A stretch of 64,000 nucleotides of DNA from CAIXPS01 sp034430115 (lineage in GTDB: Bacteria; Chloroflexota; Anaerolineae; J036; Brachytrichaceae): NCBI GenBank assembly GCA_034430115.1, contig DAOUFG010000090.1:4018-68017 (forward strand), written 5' to 3'. Both the position numbers and the translations under genes were made by a program. A model generated the notes under the pieces. The model was not told the origin of the DNA, searched no databases, and saw only the letters and a list, made by a program, of their open reading frames with translations. Shown here piece by piece: positions 32,690 through 41,980 of the stretch (position 1 is the stretch's first letter; each line of letters begins with the position of its first letter).

Positions 32690-33193
32690 ATGAAGTACAT
32701 CACAGAGGTTGGTGAGCGCTCTTATATTATTGATGTGGAACGGGAAGGGGAAGTAGTGTTGAATGGCCAGGAGCGCCAACTCGATTTCCGGGCGATTGAC
32801 CAGGAAGGGTTGTATTCACTGCTGGTGGACAATAAGTCATACGAAGTGCTAGTGGTGGAAGAAAGCGACGGCCAACTGCATGTGGTCATCGACGGGGCGT
32901 ATTACACGGTGAATGTGATGGACGAACGCGCCAAGCGCCTGGCCGAGGCCGCCGGCGGATTTGCGCCGCCCAGCGGCGAGCAGGGCGTCAAGTCGCCCAT
33001 GCCGGGGCTGATCGCCGCCACGCCCGTCAACGAGGGCGACACGGTCAAGAAGGGGCAGGTGGTCATCGTGCTGGAGTCGATGAAGATGCAAAACGAACTG
33101 AAGTCCCCGCGCGACGGCACCGTCACCGCGCTCAAAGTCACTGCCGGTCAGGCCGTGGAGCAGGGCCAGGTCTTGTTGGTGATCGGGGATTAA
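32690..33193 (+). CDS. Biotin carboxyl carrier-type protein
   Basis: A 167-residue protein. The last 80 residues form a biotinyl/lipoyl-attachment barrel: KSPMPGLIAATPVNEGD, then the attachment motif ESMKMQNEL with Lys132, then PRDGTVTALKVTAGQAVEQGQVLLVIG. The N-terminal half (GEVVLNGQERQLDF, YSLLVDNKSYEVLV) resembles the region before the biotin domain in acyl-CoA carboxylases and oxaloacetate decarboxylase-type enzymes. The motif has Ser where AMKM is usual; SMKM also occurs in biotin carriers. Carboxylase and transferase subunits are not nearby. recJ follows after 10 bases. Confidence 0.88.
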   Translation: MKYITEVGERSYIIDVEREGEVVLNGQERQLDFRAIDQEGLYSLLVDNKSYEVLVVEESDGQLHVVIDGAYYTVNVMDERAKRLAEAAGGFAPPSGEQGVKSPMPGLIAATPVNEGDTVKKGQVVIVLESMKMQNELKSPRDGTVTALKVTAGQAVEQGQVLLVIGD

Positions 33194-33203
33194 GCGTGCG
33201 GTT

Positions 33204-35600
33204 GTGATGGTTCCTCCAGCGTTCGCCTCTGCAATCGGCGGGCATCCGATCGTTGCCGATATTCTTTGGCAGCGCGGCTACCAGACGGTGGAAGCCGCAC
33301 GTGCCTTCCTGGACCCCGACCTGTATGCCCCGGCTTCGCCCTATGCACTGCCGGGCATGCCGGAGGCGGTGACACGGCTTCGCACGGCGATCGCGCGGGG
33401 CGAATTGATCCGCGTATGGGGTGATTTCGATGCCGACGGGCAGACCTCGACCAGCCTGCTGTGGCTGGGCTTGCGCGCGTTAGGCGCACAGGTGGATTAC
33501 ACCATCCCGCGCCGTTCCGAGGGCAGTCGCGGGTTGAATCGCAGCGGCGTCGAGCGCGCCGCCGCCGATGGCGTGCGCGTGCTGCTGACCTGCGATTGTG
33601 GCGTCACCGATTTTGCCGAAGTGACCCTGGCGCGCGCATTGGGGCTGGACGTCATCATCAGCGACCATCACGACCTGGGCGATGGTCTTCCGAGTGCCGT
33701 CGCCATCCTGAACCCCAAACGCCTGCCCGCAGATCATCCCCTGGCGCACCTGCCCGGCGTGGGCGTGGCCTATAAGCTGATGGAAGCGCTGTATGAGCGC
33801 CGCAGCGTGGGAGCGGAGGAGCAGAGGAGTGGGGGAGAACAGCACCCTGGCACCTTGGCCCCCAAGCCTGGTACTCCAGGCGGGCTCCCTGTCTCCCTGT
33901 CTCCCGATCTCGGTACGCCGGGCACGCTCCCCGGCTCCCCAGCGCACCTGCTTGACCTGGTGGCGCTCGGGATCGTGGCCGACGTGGCCTCTCAGCAGGG
34001 CGACACGCGTTACCTGTTGCAGCGTGGGCTGGCGCAGTTACGCGCCCATCCGCGCCCAGGCGTGCGCGCCATGTTGCGCCTGACGAATACCGACCCGGCC
34101 GACCTGACTGCCGACGGCATCGGCTATCAAATCGGCCCGCGCCTAAACGCCGTCGGGCGCCTGGACGACGCGATGCTGGCGGTGCAGTTGCTCACCACCG
34201 AGGATGAGGCGTTGGCGGCTACGCTCGCGGCGAAGGTGGAAGCGCTGAACCAGGAACGCAAGGTGTTGCAGCGCGCCGCCGAAGAAGAGGCCTTCCGCCA
34301 GATTGCGCGTGACCCAACCATGCAGCAGCGTGCCGTGATCGTGCTCACTTCGCCGTCCTGGCACCCCAGTGTGCTGGGCGTGGTAGCCTCGTCGGTGAGT
34401 AACCGTTACGACCGGCCCGCCGTATTGATCGCTTTGCCCGAAGGGACAGACGTGGGGCGCGGTTCGGCGCGCAGCGTGCCGGGGGTAGATATTCACGCCG
34501 CCATCGCCGCGCAAGCGGACCTGGTGGAAGCTAGCGGCGGGCACCCCATGGCGGCTGGCTTCAGCATCAAGGGCGAGAATGTGCCCGCCTTCGGCGAAGC
34601 GCTGGGCCGTTACGTGGCGGCGCACCCGGCGGAGCTGGCTCCCAGCGTGGACCAGCCCGAGGCGACACTGGCCTGGGGCGATGTCAGCTTGCACCTGGCG
34701 GATGACCTGGAGCGCCTGGCGCCGTTTGGGCCGGGTAATCGCCGCCCATTATTGAAGAGCGAGCGGCTGCGCCCCGTGCGCGCCGCGCCGTTGGGCAGCG
34801 ACGGGAAACATCAGATGGTGTTCCTGCAAGATGGCAGCGGACACGAGGATAGGGCTATCTGGTGGCGCAGTGCCGGGCAGGTGTTGCCCGACCTGTGTGA
34901 CCTGATCTATACCATCCAGCGCGACATATACCAGGGGCGCTCGCGCTTGCAGGTGCAGGTAGTGCGCATGGAAGCGCCCAGCTTGGCCCCAAGTACGGCG
35001 CTGTTGGGCGGGCAGTTCAACATCATCGACCTGCGCAGCGTGCCCGACCGCGCCCAGGCATTGCAGCGCTTGCTGGATGAACACGGGGCTGCCAACGTGC
35101 AGGTGTGGGATGAACTGGCAGCCGTGCAACCTAAAGATGCGCCCAGCCCGGCGATGTGCGAACCGCTCACGCGCTTGCAGCTTGAACAAAAGTCTGTGTT
35201 GGTCATCTGGAGTGCGCCAGCCGGGGTGGAGGAATTGGCAGCCGCATTGGGACGCGTTGCGCCGCACGTGGTGGCGTTGCTCACGCCGGCCGGGCAGGCG
35301 TTCGGCCAGGACCGCCCCGAGGACGTCATGCAGCAGGTGGTCGCGCTGGCGAAGACGGCGCAACAGCGTGGCGATGCGCTGGACGACCCGGCTATCGTGG
35401 CGCGCATGGCTGCGCGCATCGGTCAGCGCGAGGTTACCTTGCGCGCCGGGCTGGAATATCAGCGCCTGTGTGCGGCGCAAGATAAGCCGGCTGCGGAGAA
35501 GACTTGGCGTAAGTTCGTTTACCTCGTGGAGGAAACGCGTTCCTACCGGCGCTACTTTCAGCAAGCCGCCGCCGGGGCCGTGCTGCGCACCTCCGTGTGA
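33204..35600 (+). CDS. recJ: Single-stranded-DNA-specific exonuclease RecJ with C-terminal extension
   Basis: A 798-residue RecJ. DHH-family motifs: VWGDFDADGQTS (near 74), TCDCGVTDF, SDHHDLGDG (near 154), PGVGVAYKL, and DHHA1-type GASGGHPMAAGFS-like motif (VEASGGHPMAAGFS). An OB-fold region follows (QMVFLQDGSGHEDRAIWW), and a ~230-residue C-terminal region seen in some bacterial RecJ. The 5'-3' exonuclease acts in RecFOR repair and recombination. About 46 residues (near 203-248) between the DHH motifs are a Gly/Pro-rich in-frame repeat insertion with no counterpart in the family. GTG 33204 and ATG 33207 are both possible starts. Confidence 0.93.
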   Translation: MMVPPAFASAIGGHPIVADILWQRGYQTVEAARAFLDPDLYAPASPYALPGMPEAVTRLRTAIARGELIRVWGDFDADGQTSTSLLWLGLRALGAQVDYTIPRRSEGSRGLNRSGVERAAADGVRVLLTCDCGVTDFAEVTLARALGLDVIISDHHDLGDGLPSAVAILNPKRLPADHPLAHLPGVGVAYKLMEALYERRSVGAEEQRSGGEQHPGTLAPKPGTPGGLPVSLSPDLGTPGTLPGSPAHLLDLVALGIVADVASQQGDTRYLLQRGLAQLRAHPRPGVRAMLRLTNTDPADLTADGIGYQIGPRLNAVGRLDDAMLAVQLLTTEDEALAATLAAKVEALNQERKVLQRAAEEEAFRQIARDPTMQQRAVIVLTSPSWHPSVLGVVASSVSNRYDRPAVLIALPEGTDVGRGSARSVPGVDIHAAIAAQADLVEASGGHPMAAGFSIKGENVPAFGEALGRYVAAHPAELAPSVDQPEATLAWGDVSLHLADDLERLAPFGPGNRRPLLKSERLRPVRAAPLGSDGKHQMVFLQDGSGHEDRAIWWRSAGQVLPDLCDLIYTIQRDIYQGRSRLQVQVVRMEAPSLAPSTALLGGQFNIIDLRSVPDRAQALQRLLDEHGAANVQVWDELAAVQPKDAPSPAMCEPLTRLQLEQKSVLVIWSAPAGVEELAAALGRVAPHVVALLTPAGQAFGQDRPEDVMQQVVALAKTAQQRGDALDDPAIVARMAARIGQREVTLRAGLEYQRLCAAQDKPAAEKTWRKFVYLVEETRSYRRYFQQAAAGAVLRTSV
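33808..33947. repeat. G/C-rich repeat inserted in frame in recJ
   Basis: The stretch starts with GGAGCGGAGGAGCAGAGGAG-like purine units and ends with CTCCCTGTCTCCCTGTCTCC pyrimidine units, a loose inverted-repeat layout. It encodes PGTLAPKPGTPGGLP and LGTPGTLPGSP. The unit GAGCAGAGGAG..GGGGAG matches the complement of sequence inside the mazG insertions, so the two share a repeat family. Confidence 0.7.
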
Positions 35601-35656
35601 GTTGAAAATATCTCACCACAGAGTCACAGAGAGCATGGAGCGTATCTGGGTGGTAG

Positions 35657-35677
35657 GCGCAGGCTTTACGCCTGCGC
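35657..35677. repeat. Short hairpin repeat (GCGCAGGC-tttac-GCCTGCGC)
   Basis: Perfect 8-bp arms with a 5-base loop, in the gap after recJ. The wider unit (35648-35680) recurs in opposite orientation at 62982-63013, so it is a dispersed palindromic repeat. The rest of the gap 35601-35829 holds no gene I can support. Confidence 0.7.
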
Positions 35678-35829
35678 ACAACCTGAGCTCATCGACCAGA
35701 TTCCTCGTGCGCCATTGAATACGATATGCGCCCAGGCCGTTGATGCGCAATCGGAATGACGGCGCGTCGATTCGTGTGGATTCGTGGATTAATCAAGCCA
35801 TTTGCCTTTCTGCGTTACACTTGGCAGCA

Positions 35830-37632
35830 ATGACAATCAAAAACCATCCACGCTTGATTGTCGTTGGGGTGATGCTGCTGGCTGTGATCGCGTTAGGCTG
35901 CGCTATCCGCGCGGCTGTAGCGCAGACCAGTGGCTGGCAGACTTATACCAGCGACGATGCCGCATACGCGTTTGACTATCCGCCCGATACGGTCATTTCA
36001 ACCAGCGACGACGCATCGCAGCCCTACAAAATCGTCTATGCCCAGTTCGCGCTCACCGACACGACCGATTACGAAGGCATCTCGGTGATGGTGCTGGACA
36101 ACTCGAGCAACCTGTCGCCGCAACAGTTCGCTTCGGTGCGCTATGCCGCCGCCGGTATGGGCCAGGGCCTGCTCGCGCAGCGCAGCGAGGCGTTGACGGT
36201 GAACGCGCGGCCCGCCGTTCGCCTGCAACGCGATGCCGTAATCGGCGACCAGGATAAATACACCGTGCTCGTCCCCGGCGAGGGGGTGATGTATCGGCTG
36301 AACCTGTATGGCGGCGGGGTGGGCGGTGAGATTGAGCCGCCTCAATCGGTATTGGACGTGTTCGACGGCGTGGTGAAGTCGTTCCGTGTGTTGGCGCAGC
36401 CGCTCAGGCCTAAGCAAACGGTGCTCTCGGCTGCGGCAACCTCGGCGGAGCCGGCGGTGGCCGACGTGTTCACCTACCCGCTGCGCTCCGGCGCAGGGCT
36501 GAACTATGGCGTGCCGGTGGGTATCGTCAACGACGACACGCACATGGAGTGGTTAGGCTATGGCATTCGTAACCTGGACCAGTGGGGCATCAAGTGCTAT
36601 GGCGTAGACTGGACGCGCATGTTGCACACCGGCGAAGACTGGTATCGCCTGGATGGCGCCAACACCGCCGGCGCACCCGTGTATGCCGTGGCGAATGGCA
36701 TTGTGGTGCGCCAGAATCCGGGCATCAGCTATCCGGGCAATGTGGTTCTGATCCGCCACCGCCTGCCCGATGGGCGCGACGTGTATTCGATGTACGGGCA
36801 CGTGAACAACGTCAGCGTGGTGCAGGGGCAAATCGTGCAGCGCGGCCAGCAGATCGCCACGGTGCTGAACCAAAATTACACCGGGCGCAGCCCCAGCCAG
36901 CACCCCAAGTGGGATTCGCATCTGCACTTTGAGATGCGCTTCTTCATGGACGGCACGTCCATCTACACGCCCGGCACGAATGCCTACGGCTATAACTACC
37001 CGGCCTGTACCTATGCTTATCCTGGGCGAGGTTATACCTACCTCATCCATCCCGACGATTATCCCTACCCGGGCGCGGGCTATACCGAGCCAACCGCGTT
37101 CATCAATGCGCGCCTGGGCGAGACGCCGCCACCTCCCACCTGCACGCCGCAGGAACTGATTCAGAACGGCGGGTTTGAGAACGGCGTGCCCGCTACCCCC
37201 TGGACGGCTACGAACTCGTTGAACAAGAACGATCCGCTGGTGTATAAGACGCGCCCGCGCACGGGGGCATGGAGCGGTTGGCTGGGCAACGTGGCGAATT
37301 ACACCGACGTGCTTGCACAACAGGTGAACGTGCCCGCCGGTGCCACCAAGTTGACGCTCACCTATTGGCGGCAGGTGCGCAGCGCTGAACCCGCCGGGAG
37401 CAACCATGACAGCATGACGGTTCAGTTCGTCGACGCCGATGGGCAAGCCATCGGCACGCCGCAGGTGATCGGCAGTGCCGTCACGCGCAACACATGGGTG
37501 AAGGAGACGTTGACGTTCGACGTGACGGGTTACAGCGGCCAGGCGACGTTGAGCTTCACCGGGCGAAACGACGCTCGTTACGTGAGCAGTTTCTTTATCG
37601 ACGACGTGTCACTGGCGCAGCCCTGCCAATAA
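35830..37632 (+). CDS. Secreted M23-type metallopeptidase with C-terminal carbohydrate-binding-like domain
   Basis: A 600-residue protein. The N-terminal helix/signal is LIVVGVMLLAVIALGCAIRAAVA. Residues ~30-200 form a domain for which I see no family, then the LytM/M23 zinc peptidase: HTGEDW (near 266), the VYSMYGHVN strand and HLHFEM (His364 and His366). The C-terminus (near 455-600) starts LIQNGGFENGVPATPW and ends FIDDVSLAQ, a jellyroll found in carbohydrate-binding modules. It probably trims peptidoglycan. I start at ATG 35830; upstream frame to 35740 is unlike a signal. The next gene shares the C-terminal fold. Confidence 0.86.
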   Translation: MTIKNHPRLIVVGVMLLAVIALGCAIRAAVAQTSGWQTYTSDDAAYAFDYPPDTVISTSDDASQPYKIVYAQFALTDTTDYEGISVMVLDNSSNLSPQQFASVRYAAAGMGQGLLAQRSEALTVNARPAVRLQRDAVIGDQDKYTVLVPGEGVMYRLNLYGGGVGGEIEPPQSVLDVFDGVVKSFRVLAQPLRPKQTVLSAAATSAEPAVADVFTYPLRSGAGLNYGVPVGIVNDDTHMEWLGYGIRNLDQWGIKCYGVDWTRMLHTGEDWYRLDGANTAGAPVYAVANGIVVRQNPGISYPGNVVLIRHRLPDGRDVYSMYGHVNNVSVVQGQIVQRGQQIATVLNQNYTGRSPSQHPKWDSHLHFEMRFFMDGTSIYTPGTNAYGYNYPACTYAYPGRGYTYLIHPDDYPYPGAGYTEPTAFINARLGETPPPPTCTPQELIQNGGFENGVPATPWTATNSLNKNDPLVYKTRPRTGAWSGWLGNVANYTDVLAQQVNVPAGATKLTLTYWRQVRSAEPAGSNHDSMTVQFVDADGQAIGTPQVIGSAVTRNTWVKETLTFDVTGYSGQATLSFTGRNDARYVSSFFIDDVSLAQPCQ

Positions 37633-37648
37633 CGAAACGAGGTGAAAC

Positions 37649-38410
37649 ATGACAGCTCTCAAATTGTCAAGATTTGCATGTGTCGCCCTGGCAGCGCTAG
37701 TGCTGGTCGGTTGCCGGGTTGTGACGCCGCGCCCGGCGAGCACTGCCACAAGCTCGGCAACGTCGAGTGCGGCGGCCGTGGTTGCGCAAACGGCCACCGA
37801 GCCGACCACCCATACGCTCTACTTGCCCGCCATCGTGCCAGGGGAAGTCCCGCAAGAACAGGTCACCGCCACGCCGGAGGCGGTTGCCGGGTGTAGAGAC
37901 GTGTTGCGCAATGGCGACTTCGACACCAGTTCCACCGGGCGACCGTGGACGGGGGTGGCAAACACGTCCAGCACCGTTTATGCGCCATCCTTCTTGAGTA
38001 ACGTGCGTGCGCACTCGGGGGCGCAAAGCGGGCGGGTCGGGTCGCCGTCGGTGAACAGCATGTGGAACGAGATACTCCAGACGGTGGCGCTGCCCGCCGG
38101 TGTGACCAGCGTGACGTTGAGTTATTGGCGCTTCCTCGACACCACCGAGACCAGCACGACCAAGGCCTATGACATCTTTTCAGCCGGGCTGGAGACGGAG
38201 AAGGGCATCGAGATCGTGACGCCGCAGCGCATCGACAATACCAGCAGCGGGCGTGGCCAGTGGGTGAAGAGCACGCTCAGCCTCTCGAACCCGGCCGCCT
38301 ATTCCAGCCAGCGCCTGTGGGTGTCGTTCAAAGGTCGCACCGATAGCAACCTGCCTTCCAGCCTCTACCTGGACGACGTGCAGCTCACCGTCTGCGCTTC
38401 GGGCTGGTGA
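37649..38410 (+). CDS. Lipoprotein with carbohydrate-binding-like jellyroll
   Basis: A 253-residue protein with a lipobox (LVLVGC, Cys near 22), a Ser/Thr/Ala linker and a jellyroll similar in layout to the preceding peptidase's C-terminus: VLRNGDFDTSSTGRPW, VTLSYWRFLDT and SLYLDDVQLTVC versus LIQNGGFENGVPATPW, LTLTYWRQV and FFIDDVSLAQ. The two genes are 16 bases apart and look like products of domain duplication. It may bind a surface glycan. No catalytic motif is seen. Confidence 0.78.
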   Translation: MTALKLSRFACVALAALVLVGCRVVTPRPASTATSSATSSAAAVVAQTATEPTTHTLYLPAIVPGEVPQEQVTATPEAVAGCRDVLRNGDFDTSSTGRPWTGVANTSSTVYAPSFLSNVRAHSGAQSGRVGSPSVNSMWNEILQTVALPAGVTSVTLSYWRFLDTTETSTTKAYDIFSAGLETEKGIEIVTPQRIDNTSSGRGQWVKSTLSLSNPAAYSSQRLWVSFKGRTDSNLPSSLYLDDVQLTVCASGW

Positions 38411-38427
38411 CTTTTTAGCGATGAACC

Positions 38428-38525
38428 ACAGATAAACACAGATGAACACGGATAAGTTGATGTGTGTTCTAACCGCCGATGCACGCTGATGTAAACGCAT
38501 CTGCGTTTATCCGTGTTTTGTTTCT
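38428..38525. repeat. Dispersed repeat with ACACGGATAA inverted arms in a convergent gap
   Basis: ACACAGATGAACACGGATAA is followed by its partial complement TTTATCCGTGTTTTGTTTCTGTG. The centre holds AACCGCCGATGCACGCTGAT, whose complement recurs near 63137-63167. It fills most of the gap between the convergent lipoprotein and GGDEF-EAL genes. Confidence 0.65.
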
Positions 38526-38536
38526 GTGAGCCCAGG

Positions 38537-40246
38537 TCACTTTGAAGTGAGCGAATCGGAGATGAATGTGCCCGCCGCCTGGCCGTCGATCGGTTTAGCG
38601 AAGAGGTAGCCCTGGCCGTATTCGCAGTCAAGCTCTTTGAGCCGGGTCAATTGATCGGTCGTTTCGATTCCTTCGGCGATCACCTTCATGCCCAGGGCAC
38701 GCCCAAGCGCCACGATGGCGCGGATCAACTCTGCGCCGTCCCGGCTCTCCTCCATCCTGCTGATGAAAGAGCGATCGATCTTGAGCGTCTCGGCGGGCAA
38801 ATTTTGCAGGTAGCTCAACGACGAATAGCCCGTCCCGAAGTCGTCAATCTGCACTTTCACGCCCAACACTTGCAGTTGGTCTAGGATACGCGCGATGAGT
38901 TGGCTGTCGTCCACGATCACTTTTTCCGTAAGCTCCAATAGCAAATGTCTTGGCGCAAGGTCGGTCTCGCGCAGGATCCTTTCGATGCATTGGGCGAAAT
39001 CCGGCTGTGTCAAGTGCTGGGGCGAAATATTCACGCTGATGGTTAAATTCTGGGCGCTTGGGAACTGCGTCTGCCATTCGTACATCTGGTGGCAGGCTTC
39101 CCGCATCACCCACCAGTTGATGGTCGTCATGATGCCGATCTCTTCCGCCACCGCGATGAAGTCCAATGGGTGCAGCGTGCCGCGGGTGGGATGCTCCCAG
39201 CGCAAGAGCGCCTCGAAACCGGTGAGTTGTTTGTCGTGCAGCCGCAGGATGGGCTGGTAATGTACCTTGAACTCGTGGCGCTCCAGCGCCTTTTTTAGGT
39301 CGGCTTCCAGCACCAGGCGTGCAACGGCGCGATCGCGCATGGTCGTGTTGAACACTTCGTGCCGTCCTTTGCCCTGGGCTTTGGCGCTATACATGGCGGT
39401 GTCGGCGTCTCGCAAGACGTCTCCCGGTTGGGCGTAGTCCGGGCCGTTTGACACGATGCCGATGCTGGCGGAGATAGTGATGGGGTGCCCGGATAAGTCG
39501 AACGGAGCGGAGAGCGCATGATGGATTTGTTCTGCCACGCGCGCAGCCTCGTCTGCATCCTGGGCATCTTCGAGCAAGATGGCGAACTCATCGCCGCCCA
39601 GTCTCGCGACGGTGTTCAGCGTGCCCACCGCGTTCACCAGCCGATGAGCGACTTCGGTCAAGACCTGGTCACCCGCGCCGTGCCCCAGGCTGTCGTTGAT
39701 CACCTTGAAGCGATCCAGGTCCAGGAAGAGCACGGCGAAGGCGTCGTGCTGGCGCAGCTTGGCGCGCTGCAGCGCGCGCCCCAGGCGGTCGATGAAGAGC
39801 GTGCGGTTGGGTAAATTGGTCAGTGAGTCGTGCAGCACGTCGTGAGCGAGCTGTGCTTCCACCTCTTCACGTTTGGCGATCTCTTCACGCAGAACCTCGT
39901 GCTCGCGCTCCAACTCGTGTGCCTGCCTGCGGAAGCGAGTGGTAAATTCTCGCAGCAGGCCGACCAGCGTGCCCTCGCCGGTGAAGACCAGGCCGCCAAG
40001 CAGCAAGCCGGCCAGGTTGCTGACGACCGGCTGGCCCACCCACGTGAACATCAGGCCATTGGCCGGTGCGCTGAGCAACCCGCAAATTAAGCCGGCGCGA
40101 ATCCCAAACAGCCCACTGATCATGGTGACGGGGAGCGCGATTAGCGCCGCAGCGGCCATCCCTGCGAACGAGTAAGCCGGCGCAAAACACAATAGATAGA
40201 TGATGACGCTTCCCAGGGCGAGCAAAGCGCGAAGACGATTATTCAT
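38537..40246 (-). CDS. Membrane GGDEF-EAL cyclic-di-GMP enzyme
   Basis: A 569-residue protein. Four to five N-terminal helices (near 1-110) are followed by a coiled coil (FRRQAHELEREHEVLREEI), a GGDEF domain (VLFLDLDRFKVIND, ARLGGDEFAIL) and an EAL domain (GFEALLRWEHP, SVNISPQHL, LLELTEK, QIDDFGTGYSSLSYL, IAEGIET). All catalytic residues of both domains are kept, so it could make and break cyclic-di-GMP. The product-inhibition RxxD I-site five residues before GGDEF is not present (GTLN there). The membrane sensor is unassigned. It may tune matrix production from the nearby polysaccharide genes. Confidence 0.92.
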   Translation of the reverse strand: MNNRLRALLALGSVIIYLLCFAPAYSFAGMAAAALIALPVTMISGLFGIRAGLICGLLSAPANGLMFTWVGQPVVSNLAGLLLGGLVFTGEGTLVGLLREFTTRFRRQAHELEREHEVLREEIAKREEVEAQLAHDVLHDSLTNLPNRTLFIDRLGRALQRAKLRQHDAFAVLFLDLDRFKVINDSLGHGAGDQVLTEVAHRLVNAVGTLNTVARLGGDEFAILLEDAQDADEAARVAEQIHHALSAPFDLSGHPITISASIGIVSNGPDYAQPGDVLRDADTAMYSAKAQGKGRHEVFNTTMRDRAVARLVLEADLKKALERHEFKVHYQPILRLHDKQLTGFEALLRWEHPTRGTLHPLDFIAVAEEIGIMTTINWWVMREACHQMYEWQTQFPSAQNLTISVNISPQHLTQPDFAQCIERILRETDLAPRHLLLELTEKVIVDDSQLIARILDQLQVLGVKVQIDDFGTGYSSLSYLQNLPAETLKIDRSFISRMEESRDGAELIRAIVALGRALGMKVIAEGIETTDQLTRLKELDCEYGQGYLFAKPIDGQAAGTFISDSLTSK

Positions 40247-40290
40247 GTTCAGCCGATATAAAACTGCTTGCCAATGTATGTTGCATCCTA

Positions 40291-40953
40291 TTACGGGAAA
40301 AGCCGGCGTGCCTTCACTTCGGCCACGGCATCGTCACGGAAGCGATAGAGCTTGGCGGGCCTGCCCTCATGCGTGCGATAGCGCCCCGTCTCTTCCAACA
40401 CCTGTGCCTGCAAAATACGGCGGCGGAAGTTGCGCTTATCTAGCATCTCGGCCAGCACGATTTCGTAGGCCTGTTGCAGGTCGCTCAACGTGAACTCGGG
40501 CGGCAACAACTGAAATGCCACGGCGGAATATTCCACCTTATTGCGCAAGCGCTTCAGCGCGTAGTTGACGATTTCGTTGTGGTCGAATGCCATCGCCGGT
40601 AAATGATAGACCGACTTCCATTGCGCCTCCGCGGCGTCGTCGCCGGCTTGCACGGCGACAGGCGCAGGCACCAGTGCGAAGTAGGCCACCGTCACCACGC
40701 GCCCGCGCGGGTCGCGGTGTGGTTCACCAAAGGTGAAGAGCTGTTCGATGTGCATCCCCTCCACGTGCGTTTCTTCATATAGCTCGCGCGTCGCTGCGTC
40801 TTCAAGCGATTCGTCTGCTTCCACGTAGCCGCCGGGGATGGCCCAACGCCCTTGAAAGGGCGGGTTCTTGCGCTTGATCAGTAATACCTGCAAGTCACCT
40901 TCGCGCAAAGTGAAGATGACGATGTCAACAGTGACGGATATTTCAGATCGCAT
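40291..40953 (-). CDS. Nudix hydrolase with NrtR-type winged-helix C-terminus
   Basis: A 220-residue protein. The Nudix box GGYVEADESLEDAATREL followed by YEET is intact. Around 145-220 is a winged-helix region (LLPPEFTLSDLQQAYEIVLAEMLDKRNFRRRIL) ending in RPAKLYRF, the NrtR architecture. NrtR repressors sense ADP-ribose and control NAD synthesis genes; an intact box means it may be an ADP-ribose pyrophosphatase, a regulator or both. No NAD biosynthesis gene is near. It precedes the GGDEF-EAL gene by 44 bases. Confidence 0.9.
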   Translation of the reverse strand: MRSEISVTVDIVIFTLREGDLQVLLIKRKNPPFQGRWAIPGGYVEADESLEDAATRELYEETHVEGMHIEQLFTFGEPHRDPRGRVVTVAYFALVPAPVAVQAGDDAAEAQWKSVYHLPAMAFDHNEIVNYALKRLRNKVEYSAVAFQLLPPEFTLSDLQQAYEIVLAEMLDKRNFRRRILQAQVLEETGRYRTHEGRPAKLYRFRDDAVAEVKARRLFP

Positions 40954-40964
40954 GGGTGACTCAT

Positions 40965-41804
40965 TCAGTGCTGCGTCGAGATGAACTCGCGCACTGAATC
41001 CTCGATACTGATTTTACCCGCCAGCAGCGGCGCTTCGTAGCGTGAGGACCACTGATAGAGCTGCGAGCGTGCGTAGCGCAGTTCGCGCAGCATCAAGAGC
41101 GCCAGCGGCCCGGCTTCATCCAGGAAACCGCTTTCGGCGAAGTCACGTTCGGCCTGGGCCCGGTCATACGCCAGCCGGATGATCTGCGCTTCCCACTGGC
41201 CGTGGTGCCAGGTGATCTGGGCGTAACTGGCGCGCGGGTCGCCGTCGAAAGGCATCCCGGCAGCGCCCGCATTCACGACCAGCGTATCGTTCAGGCGGCG
41301 GATGAGCGGCACGTGCGTGTGACCCACGCAAAATAGCCTGGGCGCCGGCGCGCCGATCAGTTCGTGCAGCTCGCGGTCCGACGTGTGAGGGTAGACGCCG
41401 TCGCGAATGCCGCGCATGGAGGCGTGCGTCAGGCGTATTTCACTGCCGTCCCCGGCTGTCAGGCTGAGCTTGAAGGGCATGGCTTGCAGTGCCGAGACAT
41501 CGCCGCCGAGCTTGCGATAGGTCCAATAGGACCCGCGCTTGACCTCAAAGGCGGGGCCGCAATGTAATTCATCGGGCCTGGCGTGATTGATCACATATTC
41601 TTCGTGGTTACCCAGCACCGTCAACCAGCCATGCTGGCGCTGTTTTTGCTGCACCAGACGCAAACATTCCAGCGGGCATGGGCCACGGTTTACCAAATCC
41701 CCCGCTACCACCACCTGATCCGGCTGCCATGCTTCGATGTGGTCTATGACGGCACGTAGGGCAGCGATATTTGAATGAACGTCAGAAAATACAGCGAGCT
41801 TCAT
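40965..41804 (-). CDS. Calcineurin-like metallophosphoesterase
   Basis: A 279-residue protein of the YfcE/bis(5'-nucleosyl)-tetraphosphatase-like branch. Its motifs in order: AVFSDVHSNIAAL, VVAGDLVNRGPCP, TVLGNHEEYV, and FCVGHTHVPLIRR with VVNAGAAGMP. These supply both metal sites. A C-terminal region (near 200-279) is specific to a subset and of unknown role. I start at the second of two ATGs (41804 or 41807); the frame continues to 41840 with unrelated residues. It ends 11 bases before the Nudix gene on the same strand. Confidence 0.9.
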   Translation of the reverse strand: MKLAVFSDVHSNIAALRAVIDHIEAWQPDQVVVAGDLVNRGPCPLECLRLVQQKQRQHGWLTVLGNHEEYVINHARPDELHCGPAFEVKRGSYWTYRKLGGDVSALQAMPFKLSLTAGDGSEIRLTHASMRGIRDGVYPHTSDRELHELIGAPAPRLFCVGHTHVPLIRRLNDTLVVNAGAAGMPFDGDPRASYAQITWHHGQWEAQIIRLAYDRAQAERDFAESGFLDEAGPLALLMLRELRYARSQLYQWSSRYEAPLLAGKISIEDSVREFISTQH

Positions 41805-41980
41805 CATCTTATGTTTGTGGGCTTTCAGGCGCGAATGCACACCCGATTATAGGGTGATTGACCTGCCGACCAAAACTACGTAAACTAACGTTCGCCGGGA
41901 TGCGCCGACGTCGTTCAGAGCCGAAGGTTAAAGAGAAGGAATGGGTGCCAGGCGCAACCACCGAGAGACTGAGGAGAAAG

